Shown piece by piece: positions 41,190 through 49,503 of a DNA stretch of 64,000 nt. A program made the translations under genes and the position numbers. The stretch spans positions 62,001 to 126,000 of the forward strand of contig JAFUIS010000010.1 of NCBI GenBank assembly GCA_017468365.1, given 5' to 3'. Position 1 is the stretch's first letter; every line of letters starts with the position of its first letter. The notes beneath the pieces are model-generated. The model made no database searches. It saw nothing but the letters and a program-made list of their open reading frames with translations, and was not told the origin of the DNA. The DNA is from Oscillospiraceae bacterium. Its GTDB lineage: Bacteria; Bacillota; Clostridia; Oscillospirales; Ruminococcaceae.

Positions 41190-42791
41190 TCAGTCATAAA
41201 CTTTCATGGTAACGCCGCTTCCAAGTTCCTCAAGAACAAAATCTTCCGGTTCTTCGTACCAGTCTTCTTTTTTGATATCAATGGTGCGGCCTTTATACCA
41301 CTGCATTCCCACAAGATACCAGCCTTCGTGAAGACAGTTGGGGTCGATTATGCAGCCGGTGATGTCGTTTTGTCCAAGTTCGCCCGCAAAGTTTCCCATG
41401 CGGTTCGGCTCTTTATATTCATATTCAAGCCTTACGGCGCTTTTGCAGTCAACAATGTTTGCGCCAACATCGCCCACAAAACCGCCTATACCGCTGGGAA
41501 GAACGCCTTTGTTGGTGATTTTAAGGGTTCCGGTGGCTTCGCAGTCCCTAAGTTCGCTTCGGACCATTCCTGCAAAACCGCCGCTGTAAATGTTCGCGAT
41601 AACGACAGCGTCGGAAGAACAGCCGGTGACTTTTGCGCTTTCTTCTTCAAGGCTTTCGCCTATCTGTCCTGCAAAACCGCCGACGTAGGAATATCCGTCA
41701 ACGGTGCCTTCAAAACGGCAATTTTCAACAAAGGCGCCGCTGCAGATTTTTCCTGCAAAACCGCCGACTCTTCCGTTCTGGGTCTCGCCCATTTTTCCAC
41801 CGTCGGAAACCGAGCCGCAGACCGTAAGATTCTGAATATAAGCCTTGTGGCCTATCTGTCCGAAAAATCCGGTGTTGCTTCCGTAAGGATCGTTTTCAGA
41901 AAATACGATGTCAACGTTATAAATTTTAAAGCCCTGACCGTCAAAAATTCCGTTGAAGCCGCCGGGCGCTTTTGCATATTTGAGCGCGTCGTCGAACCAT
42001 TCGTTTCCGTAAGCGTGTCCTATGGGATCGATGGAAACGCCTGTCATATCGATGTCGTTTTTAAGAACGTAATGTCCGTTGACCGCTTCGGGGTCATGGG
42101 CGTTCACCTTTTCGCAAAATTCAACAATGTCCTCGGGGGTGGAAAGATAGGTGACGGTTTCGCTGACGTCCATAGCGAAAGGTTCGACGCTTTCGTAGCG
42201 CCAGTAATATCCGCCGAGGGTGAGGGAAGAAGCTTCGCTCGAAAGAATCTCTTCGTCCGCTTCCTCTCTTACAAAGACGTATTTGCTGTCCACAAGGTCA
42301 ACGCCGTCTCTTATCCTTTCGACGGTGAGCGAAACTTTTTCGTCGCTTATCTCATAGCCTTTTATTTCAATCTCAAGGTCGGCATCCGCGGGACTTACGT
42401 AACTGAAATAATCCGCCTGAAAAATCCCCATCCATTTGTCGTACATAAGTCTTATAAGCGGCTGACGGCGTCCGCTGTCATCGTCGGTGGCTCCGATATC
42501 ATCGGAAAAAGCCGCCGCAAACTGCCAGCTTACGTAATCGCTTCGGTCAAGAGGACGACCGTAGTTTCCGCGCTCATAAAGTATTACCTGGTATTCAAGA
42601 AGGCTGAGAAGCTCATCGTCCGAAGGCATTTTGCGAACTACTTCCTTCGGTTCTTCCGGCTCGGAAGGTTCTTCCACAGGTTCTTCAACGATTTCGGAAG
42701 GCTCTTCCGCCGGTTCCTGCGGTGCTTCGGAAGAACATCCGCAAAGGAACAAAAGAACAAGGGCAAGCATCAAAAGAAAAACTTTTTTCAT
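41190..42791 (-). CDS. Putative lipoprotein with GLUG-type repeats
   Basis: A 533-residue lipoprotein from ATG 42791 (AAGGAG site); the longer open frame covers tRNA and repeat DNA and is rejected. The signal peptide ends in the lipobox LFLCGC near residue 20. An acidic Glu/Pro linker follows (EPAEEPSEIVEEPVEEPSEP). A mixed alpha/beta domain spans about 60-250, and the C-terminal half carries repeats GFFGQIGHKAYIQNLTVCGS, GGFAGKICSGAFVENCRFEG, GGFAGQIGE, GGFAGMV and GGFVGDVGANIVDCKSAV, the GLUG repeat pattern that builds beta solenoids. Probably a surface adhesin or polysaccharide-binding protein; ligand unknown. Confidence 0.82.
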   Translation of the reverse strand: MKKVFLLMLALVLLFLCGCSSEAPQEPAEEPSEIVEEPVEEPSEPEEPKEVVRKMPSDDELLSLLEYQVILYERGNYGRPLDRSDYVSWQFAAAFSDDIGATDDDSGRRQPLIRLMYDKWMGIFQADYFSYVSPADADLEIEIKGYEISDEKVSLTVERIRDGVDLVDSKYVFVREEADEEILSSEASSLTLGGYYWRYESVEPFAMDVSETVTYLSTPEDIVEFCEKVNAHDPEAVNGHYVLKNDIDMTGVSIDPIGHAYGNEWFDDALKYAKAPGGFNGIFDGQGFKIYNVDIVFSENDPYGSNTGFFGQIGHKAYIQNLTVCGSVSDGGKMGETQNGRVGGFAGKICSGAFVENCRFEGTVDGYSYVGGFAGQIGESLEEESAKVTGCSSDAVVIANIYSGGFAGMVRSELRDCEATGTLKITNKGVLPSGIGGFVGDVGANIVDCKSAVRLEYEYKEPNRMGNFAGELGQNDITGCIIDPNCLHEGWYLVGMQWYKGRTIDIKKEDWYEEPEDFVLEELGSGVTMKVYD

Positions 42792-42916
42792 TCTATCAAC
42801 TCCTTTTTTGAAAAGGGAAAAAGGATTCTTACACCTATATAGTGTATCAACTCCCGGAAAATGTTGCAACTTTTCTTTATAAAAAAGATAAAATGTTTTA
42901 AAAATATTTATCCAAA

Positions 42917-42999
42917 GGTTCTTCGTCCCTCTGGATAAAAGAAAAAGCAACAGACAAAAGTCTGTTGCTTTTTCTTTGGCGGAGAAGGAGGGACTCGAA
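42917..42999. repeat. Direct repeat copy 1 (terminator plus tRNA-Ser 3' end)
   Basis: An 83-base segment identical to 43165-43247. It contains the hairpin AAAAAGCAACAGAC/GTCTGTTGCTTTTT and the last 22-25 bases of the tRNA-Ser(GCU) gene on the minus strand. The rest of the tRNA is absent here. Together with copy 2 it brackets 165 bases of non-coding DNA (43000-43164) in which I see no gene. Confidence 0.85.
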
Positions 43000-43164
43000 T
43001 AAGCTTTTGCCTTCGGCAAAATCTTACCGATTTGTTCGGCACTCGCGCATTTTTGTTTTTTGTGCCGCCGAAAAAGTTTTCGGTCGCTTCGTTTACACTC
43101 ACAAATCTCTCCGGCTGAAAAGGATTCACAGAATCCTTTTCTTAACGCCGTCGTCTTTTCCAAG

Positions 43165-43247
43165 GGTTCTTCGTCCCTCTGGATAAAAGAAAAAGCAACA
43201 GACAAAAGTCTGTTGCTTTTTCTTTGGCGGAGAAGGAGGGACTCGAA
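43165..43247. repeat. Direct repeat copy 2 (terminator plus tRNA-Ser 3' end)
   Basis: Identical to 42917-42999 over 83 bases. This copy is joined to the complete tRNA-Ser(GCU) gene. The hairpin in the repeat is the terminator of the tRNA unit on the minus strand. Confidence 0.85.
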
Positions 43248-43317
43248 CCCTCGCGCCAGTTTTGAGCCAGCCTACGCCCTTAGCAGGGGCGCCTCGTCAC
43301 CACTTGAGTACTTCTCC
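43225..43317 (-). tRNA. tRNA-Ser (anticodon GCU)
   Basis: Minus strand: acceptor GGAGAAG pairs with CTTCTCC, discriminator G and an encoded CCA. The D arm is followed by CCTGCTAAGG with anticodon GCT, a long serine-type variable arm and the T arm GAGGGTTCGAGTCCCTC. The total is 93 bases. Confidence 0.95.
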
Positions 43318-43365
43318 ATGGCAGCGTTCTCGCTTAAATATTCAGTTGCCTTTTTGGTAAGGTGT

Positions 43366-43452
43366 TGGCGGAGAGGATGGGATTCGAACCCATGGCTCTT
43401 TCGAGTCACCGGTTTTCAAGACCGGCTCCTTAAACCGCTCGGACACCTCTCC
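43366..43452 (-). tRNA. tRNA-Ser (anticodon UGA)
   Basis: Minus strand: acceptor GGAGAGG pairs with CCTCTCC, discriminator G and encoded CCA. The anticodon loop CGGTCTTGAAAACCGG gives UGA. There is a long variable arm and T arm ATGGGTTCGAATCCCAT. It is 48 bases upstream of the other tRNA-Ser in the same transcript. Confidence 0.96.
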
Positions 43453-43465
43453 ACGGCTGAATTAT

Positions 43466-43495
43466 AATATATCATAAAAAAAGCCCCTCTGTCAA
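43466..43495 (-). promoter_or_regulatory. Promoter of the tRNA-Ser pair
   Basis: On the minus strand TTGACA (43495-43490), 18 bases, TATATT (43471-43466), 13 bases before the tRNA. Confidence 0.75.
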
Positions 43496-43619
43496 CACTA
43501 TTTTTCTATTTTTAAGGATTAATCATTCGACGAAAGTTTTCAAAAACCGCTTTCTAATTGTATTATGCCCGATATTATGCTATATTTAAACCGTATCCGA
43601 CAAAAAAGGAGGCGCCGCC

Positions 43620-44525
43620 ATGAAAACTTTTGCCCTGGATTTTTATAAGGATTTTCACTGCATTATGGGCGACTGCAAGCACAGCTGCTGCATCGGCTGG
43701 GAAATCGATATCGACCCCGAAACCGCGGAATATTACAAAAATACCCCCGGTGATTTTGGAAAAAGGCTCTGCGAAAATATCGATTTTCACGAAGAGGGCG
43801 GAACTTTTTGCCTTTGTGAAAACGAGCGCTGTCCGTTCCTTAACGAAAAAGGCCTTTGCGACATTATCATAAATCTCGGCGAAGAAGCCCTTTCACAGGT
43901 TTGCGACGACCACCCCCGCTTTCGGAATTTTTTTGAAAGCCGTACAGAAATCGGCATTGGACTTTGCTGCGAAGCGGCGGCAAAACTCCTTATCGATAAA
44001 AAATCTCCGGCAACCCTTGAGGTTATCGATGATGACGGCGAAGAAACCGAACTCTCCGAAGAAGCCGAGTTTTTCGCCCTTCGGAAAAAAGTTTTTTCTG
44101 CTCTTCAAAACCGCGAAAAACCTTTCGGTGACCGCATTTCGGAGATTCTTAAAACTTGTTCTGCAAGGCTTCCCGAAAAGGATTTTTCTGTTTGGGCAAA
44201 GATTTATAAAAAACTTGAAAGACTTGACGAAAGCTGGACGGATGTCCTTGAAAAAATCGAAAACTCCCCGGAGCTGCCGAAAGATTTTGATGAAACTTCC
44301 GCGGAGCAGCTTCTTTGGTACTTTCTTTTCCGCCACCTTTCCGAGGCACCTTTTGACGGAAGGCTGAGCGAAAGAGCGGCTTTTGCCGTACTGAGTTTTT
44401 ATATGACCGAAAAAGCCGCCGAACAGGTTGGAATTTATGAAGCGGCGAGGCTTTATTCTTCCGAAATCGAATATTCTGACGAAAATATCGAAATACTGCT
44501 GGATATCATCAGCGAAGAGGTGTAA
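43620..44525 (+). CDS. FliB-type protein-lysine N-methylase family
   Basis: A 301-residue protein with the Cys-rich FliB opening DFYKDFHCIMGDCKHSCCIGWEIDIDPETAEYY, then FCLCENERCPFLNEKGLCDIII and QVCDDHPRFRNFF with a late CC pair (IGLCCEAAAKLL). These cysteines likely bind an iron-sulfur cluster. FliB methylates flagellin lysines in Salmonella and in motile Clostridia. No flagellar gene is near here, so the substrate may be another surface protein. The start follows GGAGGCGCC. A MazG gene follows after two bases. Confidence 0.87.
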   Translation: MKTFALDFYKDFHCIMGDCKHSCCIGWEIDIDPETAEYYKNTPGDFGKRLCENIDFHEEGGTFCLCENERCPFLNEKGLCDIIINLGEEALSQVCDDHPRFRNFFESRTEIGIGLCCEAAAKLLIDKKSPATLEVIDDDGEETELSEEAEFFALRKKVFSALQNREKPFGDRISEILKTCSARLPEKDFSVWAKIYKKLERLDESWTDVLEKIENSPELPKDFDETSAEQLLWYFLFRHLSEAPFDGRLSERAAFAVLSFYMTEKAAEQVGIYEAARLYSSEIEYSDENIEILLDIISEEV

Positions 44526-44527
44526 AA

Positions 44528-44878
44528 ATGAAACAGGAAACTATCGATATGGTCCTCAAATTCCGCGACGACCGCAACTGGCGCCAGTTCCATAATCCCA
44601 AAGATCTTGCGATTTCCGTTTCGCTCGAAGCGGCGGAACTTCTCGAGGTTTTTCAGTGGAGCGCCGGCGACCTTGTTTGCGAAGAGAAAAAGGACAAAAT
44701 AAAAGAGGAACTTGCGGACGTTCTCAACTACTGCATCCTTATGGCGGATGCCTGCGGACTCGACCTTGACGAGATAATTCAGGCGAAGGTAAAACGCAAC
44801 TGCGAAAAATACCCCGTCGAACTCGCCTACGGAAGCAAGGAAAAATACACCGAACTGAAAAAAGAGGCAAAAAAATGA
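44528..44878 (+). CDS. MazG-like nucleotide pyrophosphohydrolase
   Basis: A 116-residue single-domain all-alpha NTP-PPase. The Mg2+-binding pattern is visible as SLEAAELLEVFQW (E-x2-E-type helix) and KIKEELADVLNYCILMADACG (EE-xx-D). Small MazG-like enzymes hydrolyse non-canonical or excess dNTPs. The gene begins two bases after fliB and overlaps the following GNAT gene by four bases, so three genes form one operon. Confidence 0.9.
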   Translation: MKQETIDMVLKFRDDRNWRQFHNPKDLAISVSLEAAELLEVFQWSAGDLVCEEKKDKIKEELADVLNYCILMADACGLDLDEIIQAKVKRNCEKYPVELAYGSKEKYTELKKEAKK

Positions 44879-45348
44879 TGATAAGAGATTTGACCGCCGA
44901 AGATTTTTCCGCGGTGGATATGCTTATGGACGAACTGCATGCTCTGCATGCTGAAAAAAGACCGGATATTTACGTTCCCGCAAAGCAAATATATTCGAAA
45001 GAGCAGTTTGAAGAAATGCTCCAAAGCGAAAAAAACTTTGCCATCGGAGCGGAAATCGACGGCAAACTTGCAGGGATATGCTTTTTCGAAGTTCGCCAAA
45101 GCGGCGGAAACGGCAAAAAAGGCGTGGCGCAAAACCGCATCGCTTTTGTAAATGATATCGTGGTGGCGGAAAAATTCCGCAGAAGAGGAATTGCAAAAGA
45201 GCTTTTTGCCGCTGCGGAAAAAACCGCAAAAGAAAAAGGCGCTGTGCGCATTGACCTTATGGTCTGGAACTTCAACGAAGACGCCCTTGGGTTTTATAAA
45301 GCCATGGGAATGGACGTTCAGAGATTCGTTCTTGAAAAACAGTTATAA
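44875..45348 (+). CDS. GNAT-family N-acetyltransferase
   Basis: A 157-residue acetyltransferase. MIRDLTAEDFSAVDMLMDELHALHAEKRPDIYVP, FVNDIVVAEKFRRRGIAKELFAAAEKTAKEKGAVRIDLMVWNFNEDALGFYKAMGM shows the acetyl-CoA P-loop-like RRRGIA and the C-terminal ALxFYxxxGM signature. The substrate is unknown. It overlaps mazG-like by four bases and ends at a terminator. Confidence 0.9.
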   Translation: MMIRDLTAEDFSAVDMLMDELHALHAEKRPDIYVPAKQIYSKEQFEEMLQSEKNFAIGAEIDGKLAGICFFEVRQSGGNGKKGVAQNRIAFVNDIVVAEKFRRRGIAKELFAAAEKTAKEKGAVRIDLMVWNFNEDALGFYKAMGMDVQRFVLEKQL

Positions 45349-45380
45349 AAAAAGCACCCGCAGAAGCGGGTGCTTTTCTT
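45349..45380. terminator. Bidirectional terminator
   Basis: AAAAGCACCCGC pairs with GCGGGTGCTTTT around AGAA, between convergent genes. Confidence 0.9.
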
Positions 45381-45392
45381 TTTTTAAAAAAA

Positions 45393-47348
45393 TCATACTT
45401 TTGCGCGAAGAAGGCGGAGCGACCAGAGAACGGTAAGAAGGCAAACGCCCACGTCCGCAAAAACCGCAAGCCAGATAGGTGCGTAGCCGAGAGCTCCGAG
45501 AATGAGCACCGCAACCTTTACAGCCATAATGAAAATGACATTCTGGCGAACGCATTCCATTATCTTTTTCGAAATGGCAACGGCCTTTGCAAGGGCGGAA
45601 ATTCCGCCTTTCATAAGAACGATGTCGGCGGATTCTATTGCCGCGTCGGTTCCCATGCCCATGGCGGCACCGATATCAGCAGCTGCGAGCACCGGAGCAT
45701 CGTTGATGCCGTCGCCGGTGAAAACGGTGATGCCGGACTTCTTGATTTCTTCTATCCTGTCAACTTTGTCTTCCGGCATAAGGGAGGCAAAATATCCGTC
45801 GATGCCGCATTCCGATGCGGTTTTTGATGCCGCGTGCTCATTATCTCCGGTGAGCATAAAGCAATGCTCAACTCCGAGCGTGCGAAGCTTTTGGGCGGTT
45901 TCAAAAGAATCTTCGCGAACGGTATCTTCAAGAAAAATCGCGCCCGCATAAGTTCCGTTAACGGCGATATAAAGGTTTGCACCCCTTTCTTCGGGAAGAA
46001 CGATGCTCATATGCTCAAAAAGTTTTTTGTTGCCGCAGACTATGTTTTTTCCTTCGGCAAAAACGCTCATTCCCTTGCCGGCAATCTCATTTGTTTCATC
46101 GGCGGCGGGGAAGGAAAGACCGCTTTCTTCGGCTTTTGCAGCCACGCATTTTGCAATGGGGTGGTCCGAAAGGGCTTCTGCGGAAGCGGCAAAGCGAAGG
46201 ACATCCTTTTCGGAAAAACCTTCCGCCGTGCGGATTTCGGAAACGTGAAGTTTTCCGGAAGTAAGGGTGCCGGTCTTGTCAAAAACCGCGTTTTTAACTT
46301 TTGCAAGGCGCTCGCAATGTTCAGAACCTTTTATGATAACTCCCATTTTCGAAGCGGAACCGATTCCTGCAAAATAGGCAAGAGGAATTGAAAGAACAAG
46401 GGCACAGGGACAGCTTGAAACAAGGAAGACTAACGCTCTGTGTGCGCTTTCAGAAACCGGAAGCCAGCCAAAAATCCAGGGAACAAGGAAAACCAGCGCC
46501 GCAAGAACGATTACGATAGGGGTATAAATTTCGGAAAAACGGGTGATGAATTTTTCGGTGACGCCTTTTTTTGCGGAAGCGCCTTCGACCATTTCGATTA
46601 TTCTGGCGGCAGCGGAATCTCCGTAATCGCTGACGGTCTCACCGTGAACGGTGGTTCCGAGAACGACACATCCCGCCTTGAGGATTCCGCCTTTTTCTAT
46701 CTGTACCGGAAGGCTTTCGCCGGTAAGAGCGGATGCATCGGCGGTGGCGCTTTCGGAAAGAACACGGCAGTCAAGAGGAACTCTTTCGCCGACTTTGATC
46801 ACAATTTCGCTGCCGACTTCAACTTCTTCGGCGGGAACTTCTTCGATGTCGCCGTCGTTGGGACAAATTATATTGGCAGTGTCCGGGCGGATATCCGCAA
46901 GGGCGGCAATGTTCTTTTTGGAACGGTCAACGGCGAGTCCTTCAAGGTTTTCACCAAAAGTGAAAAGAAGCGCGACCATGGTGCCTTCGACGTATTCGCC
47001 GATGATAAAAGCGGCCGCAACGGCAATGGACATAAGGGTCTCTTCGCCGAAATGAAGATGCATAAGATCTTCAAAGCCTTCTTTAAGAACCTCTCTTCCG
47101 GCAACAAGAGTTACCGCAAGGCAGATGAAAAGCGCAAAAGGCTTAAAAAGCGGAATGAACGAAAGTGCAAAGACAAAGGCGCAGATTCCGATGAGGATAA
47201 GTTCCTTTTTGATTTCATCGCTGTCTTTTCCGCCGTGACAGGCACAGCCGTGTTTGTGACATTCGCAGTGGTCGTTGTGGCATCCGCAGTGGTCATCGTG
47301 GCAGTGATGATGTTCGTGTTCGCAATGGTCGTGACAATGATCAGCCAT
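45393..47348 (-). CDS. cadA: Zinc/cadmium/lead-exporting P1B-type ATPase
   Basis: A 651-residue metal exporter. The first 42 residues are a His/Cys-rich metal-binding tail (HCHDHCEHEHHHCHDDHCGC) in place of the usual HMA ferredoxin-like domain. The TGES actuator motif, the TM CPx motif SSCPCALVLSIPLA, the DKTGTLTSG phosphorylation site, the HP dipeptide (ALSDHPIAKC) and GDGINDAPVLAAADIGAAM are all present. CPC plus a C-terminal KxGD-type helix fits Zn/Cd/Pb transport. It is preceded three bases upstream by its ArsR-type repressor gene. Confidence 0.95.
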   Translation of the reverse strand: MADHCHDHCEHEHHHCHDDHCGCHNDHCECHKHGCACHGGKDSDEIKKELILIGICAFVFALSFIPLFKPFALFICLAVTLVAGREVLKEGFEDLMHLHFGEETLMSIAVAAAFIIGEYVEGTMVALLFTFGENLEGLAVDRSKKNIAALADIRPDTANIICPNDGDIEEVPAEEVEVGSEIVIKVGERVPLDCRVLSESATADASALTGESLPVQIEKGGILKAGCVVLGTTVHGETVSDYGDSAAARIIEMVEGASAKKGVTEKFITRFSEIYTPIVIVLAALVFLVPWIFGWLPVSESAHRALVFLVSSCPCALVLSIPLAYFAGIGSASKMGVIIKGSEHCERLAKVKNAVFDKTGTLTSGKLHVSEIRTAEGFSEKDVLRFAASAEALSDHPIAKCVAAKAEESGLSFPAADETNEIAGKGMSVFAEGKNIVCGNKKLFEHMSIVLPEERGANLYIAVNGTYAGAIFLEDTVREDSFETAQKLRTLGVEHCFMLTGDNEHAASKTASECGIDGYFASLMPEDKVDRIEEIKKSGITVFTGDGINDAPVLAAADIGAAMGMGTDAAIESADIVLMKGGISALAKAVAISKKIMECVRQNVIFIMAVKVAVLILGALGYAPIWLAVFADVGVCLLTVLWSLRLLRAKV

Positions 47349-47351
47349 GGT

Positions 47352-47693
47352 TCAGTCCTCCTCTGCGTGGGAAATTCCGGTATAAAGAATTGCGCCGATA
47401 TGGGCGTCGTCAAGGGAATAATATATCTGTTTTCCTTCGCGGCGGCTTTTGATAAGCCTTGCGGATTTCAGCACCGCAAGCTGGTGCGAAACCGCCGACT
47501 GGTTCATTTCAAGAAGATCGCAAAGACAGCAAACGCACATTTCGCCTTCAGAAAGGGCGGAAAGAATGCGTATCCTTGTTTTATCACCGAAAACCTTGAA
47601 GACCTCGGCGGTTTTTTCAAGAATTTCTTCCGAAGGCATATTCGCTTTCGTCTGTTCTATTATATGGGCGTGTTCGGGGTGAATATCAGCCAA
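47352..47693 (-). CDS. ArsR/SmtB-family metal-sensing repressor
   Basis: A 113-residue winged-helix repressor. The start is TTG 47693, seven bases after AAAGGAG; the upstream ATG frame is less well placed. EVFKVFGDKTRIRILSALSEGEMCVCCLCDLLEMNQSAVSHQLAVLKSARLIKSRREGKQIYYSL is the HTH with a CVCCLC metal site in helix alpha-3, as in CadC/SmtB. A His/Asp pair at the end (DDAHIGAILYTGISHAEE) matches the alpha-5 zinc site. It sits in one operon with cadA and a perfect palindrome upstream is its likely operator. Confidence 0.95.
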   Translation of the reverse strand: MADIHPEHAHIIEQTKANMPSEEILEKTAEVFKVFGDKTRIRILSALSEGEMCVCCLCDLLEMNQSAVSHQLAVLKSARLIKSRREGKQIYYSLDDAHIGAILYTGISHAEED

Positions 47694-47720
47694 AAAACTT
47701 CGCTCCTTTTTGTGAGATAT

Positions 47721-47748
47721 GAACATATGAACAATTGTTCATATGTTC
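47721..47748. promoter_or_regulatory. Operator palindrome of the ArsR-cadA operon
   Basis: A perfect 28-base palindrome whose halves are GAACATATGAACAA and TTGTTCATATGTTC. It is of the imperfect 12-2-12 type bound by SmtB/CadC regulators and lies just downstream of the promoter, so a bound repressor would block transcription. Confidence 0.88.
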
Positions 47749-47757
47749 TCTGCTTTG

Positions 47758-47786
47758 AGTATATTCCTCCGGCAAACAAAAGTCAA
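47758..47786 (-). promoter_or_regulatory. Promoter of the ArsR-cadA operon
   Basis: On the minus strand TTGACT (47786-47781), 17 bases, TATACT (47763-47758); the operator follows ten bases later. Confidence 0.82.
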
Positions 47787-47880
47787 CACGTTATTCCAAA
47801 AAATTTACAAATGTACTGTTTCTTTATAAGGTTTTTTGTGGTATTGTAAAGCAAGAAGAATCCCCAAAGGAGACGGAAAA

Positions 47881-48921
47881 ATGCCTTATTATGATCAAAG
47901 GGAACAAAGAGAGACCGTTTACCATGCCGGAAACGGTTTTTACAGCCCATATATCGAGCCTGAATGGAAAAAAGAAAGGCGAAAGATTCGCGGAGCCGGA
48001 AACGGAATCGGCCTTGCTTCTCTCGGCTATCTTGCCTTTACTTTCGGAATTGCGGTCGTTTTCATGCTGATTTTTGAAGTTTACGGAATGCTTACCGGAG
48101 TGAAAATCGATTTTCTTGAAAACGAAATCATTTTCTGGAGCTATACCATATTCACTTCGATAGTTTCGCTTCTCGTTCCGTTTGCAATATATGCCCTTTT
48201 TGTAAAAATCCCCGTTTCCGTTGCGCTGCCTTTCAGAAAAATGCCTGCAGATCTTGCCATAGGCGGAATCCTTGTGGGACTCGGCGTAACGGTCATCGCT
48301 TCTTATGCAACCGAATATCTTGCGCTTGTGCTTGAAACCGTCGGTATCGGAATCACCGCGCCCGAAATCGAAACGCCCGTCAGCGTTGCCGGAAAAATTC
48401 TTTACGCCGCTGCGCTCACGGTTACTCCGGCTTTTGTTGAGGAAATATGCTTCCGCGGAATCGTGATGCAAAGCCTTCGCCGCTTCGGCGATATTTTTGC
48501 ACTGGTTGCCTCCGCGCTTATTTTCGGAATTTTCCACCTCAACCTTGTCCAGATGCCTTATGCATTTATAATGGGCCTTTGCATCGGCTATTTTGTAATG
48601 CGCACTGGTTCTCTCTGGGTGGGAATCCTTATCCATTTTATCAACAACAGCATGGTCGTTCTTCTTGAATTCTTTGTTTTTGACAAAAGCTATGAAGTCC
48701 AGACTGCCGTCAACCTTGTGATAAATATCATAAGTGTCATCGTCGCAATCGGCGCCGTAGTCTTTTTGCTCAGGCGATATAAGGATATGTTCCGCTTCGG
48801 AAAAGCTCCCGGCGTTCTTTCCCCCGGAAAAAAGACGGTTTATTTCATTTTTGCGCCGGTGCTCGTTGTGGCACTTATCGGTGCGTTTGTCATGACCCTC
48901 GAATACGTTTATATCATCTGA
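47881..48921 (+). CDS. CPBP (Abi/CAAX-like) intramembrane metalloprotease
   Basis: A 346-residue membrane protein with about eight helices starting at ATG 47881 behind AAAGGAG. The conserved glutamate pair and Arg are in PAFVEEICFRGIVMQSL, the first His in FGIFHLNLVQMPYAF and the second His in GILIHFINNS, the CPBP active-site triad. The soluble N terminus (residues 1-40) is tyrosine-rich. Related proteins act in prenyl-type processing or in immunity to bacteriocins; the substrate is unknown. tadA follows after 18 bases. Confidence 0.88.
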   Translation: MPYYDQREQRETVYHAGNGFYSPYIEPEWKKERRKIRGAGNGIGLASLGYLAFTFGIAVVFMLIFEVYGMLTGVKIDFLENEIIFWSYTIFTSIVSLLVPFAIYALFVKIPVSVALPFRKMPADLAIGGILVGLGVTVIASYATEYLALVLETVGIGITAPEIETPVSVAGKILYAAALTVTPAFVEEICFRGIVMQSLRRFGDIFALVASALIFGIFHLNLVQMPYAFIMGLCIGYFVMRTGSLWVGILIHFINNSMVVLLEFFVFDKSYEVQTAVNLVINIISVIVAIGAVVFLLRRYKDMFRFGKAPGVLSPGKKTVYFIFAPVLVVALIGAFVMTLEYVYII

Positions 48922-48939
48922 CGGAAGGGGAAATTTTTT

Positions 48940-49413
48940 GTGACCGACGAAGAATATATGCGCGAAGCTCTTGCCCTTGCAAAAAAGGCTTTTGAATTGG
49001 GCGAAGTGCCCGTCGGTGCGGTGGCTGTCTGGGACGGAAAGATAGTCGGAAGGGGAATGAACCTTCGCGAAACCGACAAAAACGCCCTGCGCCATGCCGA
49101 AATAACGGCAATAGATGAAGCCTGCAAAAACCTTGGCGGCTGGCGGCTTTGGAAATGCGACCTTTACGTAACGCTGGAACCCTGTCCCATGTGTGCCGGT
49201 GCAATAATCAATTCCCGAGTAAAAAGAGTTATCTACGGCGCTTCCGATCCGAAGGCGGGTTCCTGCGGTTCCCTGACTAACCTTTTCGAAATGCCTTATA
49301 ACCACAAACCCGAGGTGGTTTCGGGAGTGCTTGAAGAAGAGTGTTCCGCACTTTTAAGCGAGTTTTTTGCAAAGTTAAGAGAAAAAAGAAAAAAAGAAAA
49401 TCCGTCCGAATAA
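48940..49413 (+). CDS. tadA: tRNA-specific adenosine deaminase
   Basis: A 157-residue deaminase that converts A34 to inosine in tRNA-Arg(ACG). A GTG start is used, with GGAAGGGG upstream. Motifs are MREALALAKKAFELGEVPVGAV, the zinc and catalytic site ALRHAEITAIDEA, and YVTLEPCPMCAGAIINSRVKRV with the Cys pair. The ACG-anticodon tRNA-Arg in this window is its natural substrate. Confidence 0.96.
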   Translation: MTDEEYMREALALAKKAFELGEVPVGAVAVWDGKIVGRGMNLRETDKNALRHAEITAIDEACKNLGGWRLWKCDLYVTLEPCPMCAGAIINSRVKRVIYGASDPKAGSCGSLTNLFEMPYNHKPEVVSGVLEEECSALLSEFFAKLREKRKKENPSE

Positions 49414-49428
49414 AGGACGGATTTTTTT
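49397..49428 (+). terminator. Terminator after tadA
   Basis: AATCCGTCC pairs with GGACGGATT followed by a T-run; it overlaps the last codons. Confidence 0.85.
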
Positions 49429-49503
49429 AAAAAGATGAGTTCTCTTCTTTTCGTACCGGCGAAAAAACCTTCGCATAAAATATATTGCGCTTTAAAAAGC
49501 GCT

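Noticed and set aside
41190..43205. A 671-residue version of the GLUG lipoprotein
   Set aside because: The extra N terminus runs through tRNA and direct-repeat DNA; a signal peptide with a lipobox and ribosome site begins at 42791.
42881..43467. Short plus-strand frames of the RRRRDSNPR type across the tRNA-Ser genes
   Set aside because: They read through antisense tRNA and repeat DNA; such translations are a common annotation artefact.
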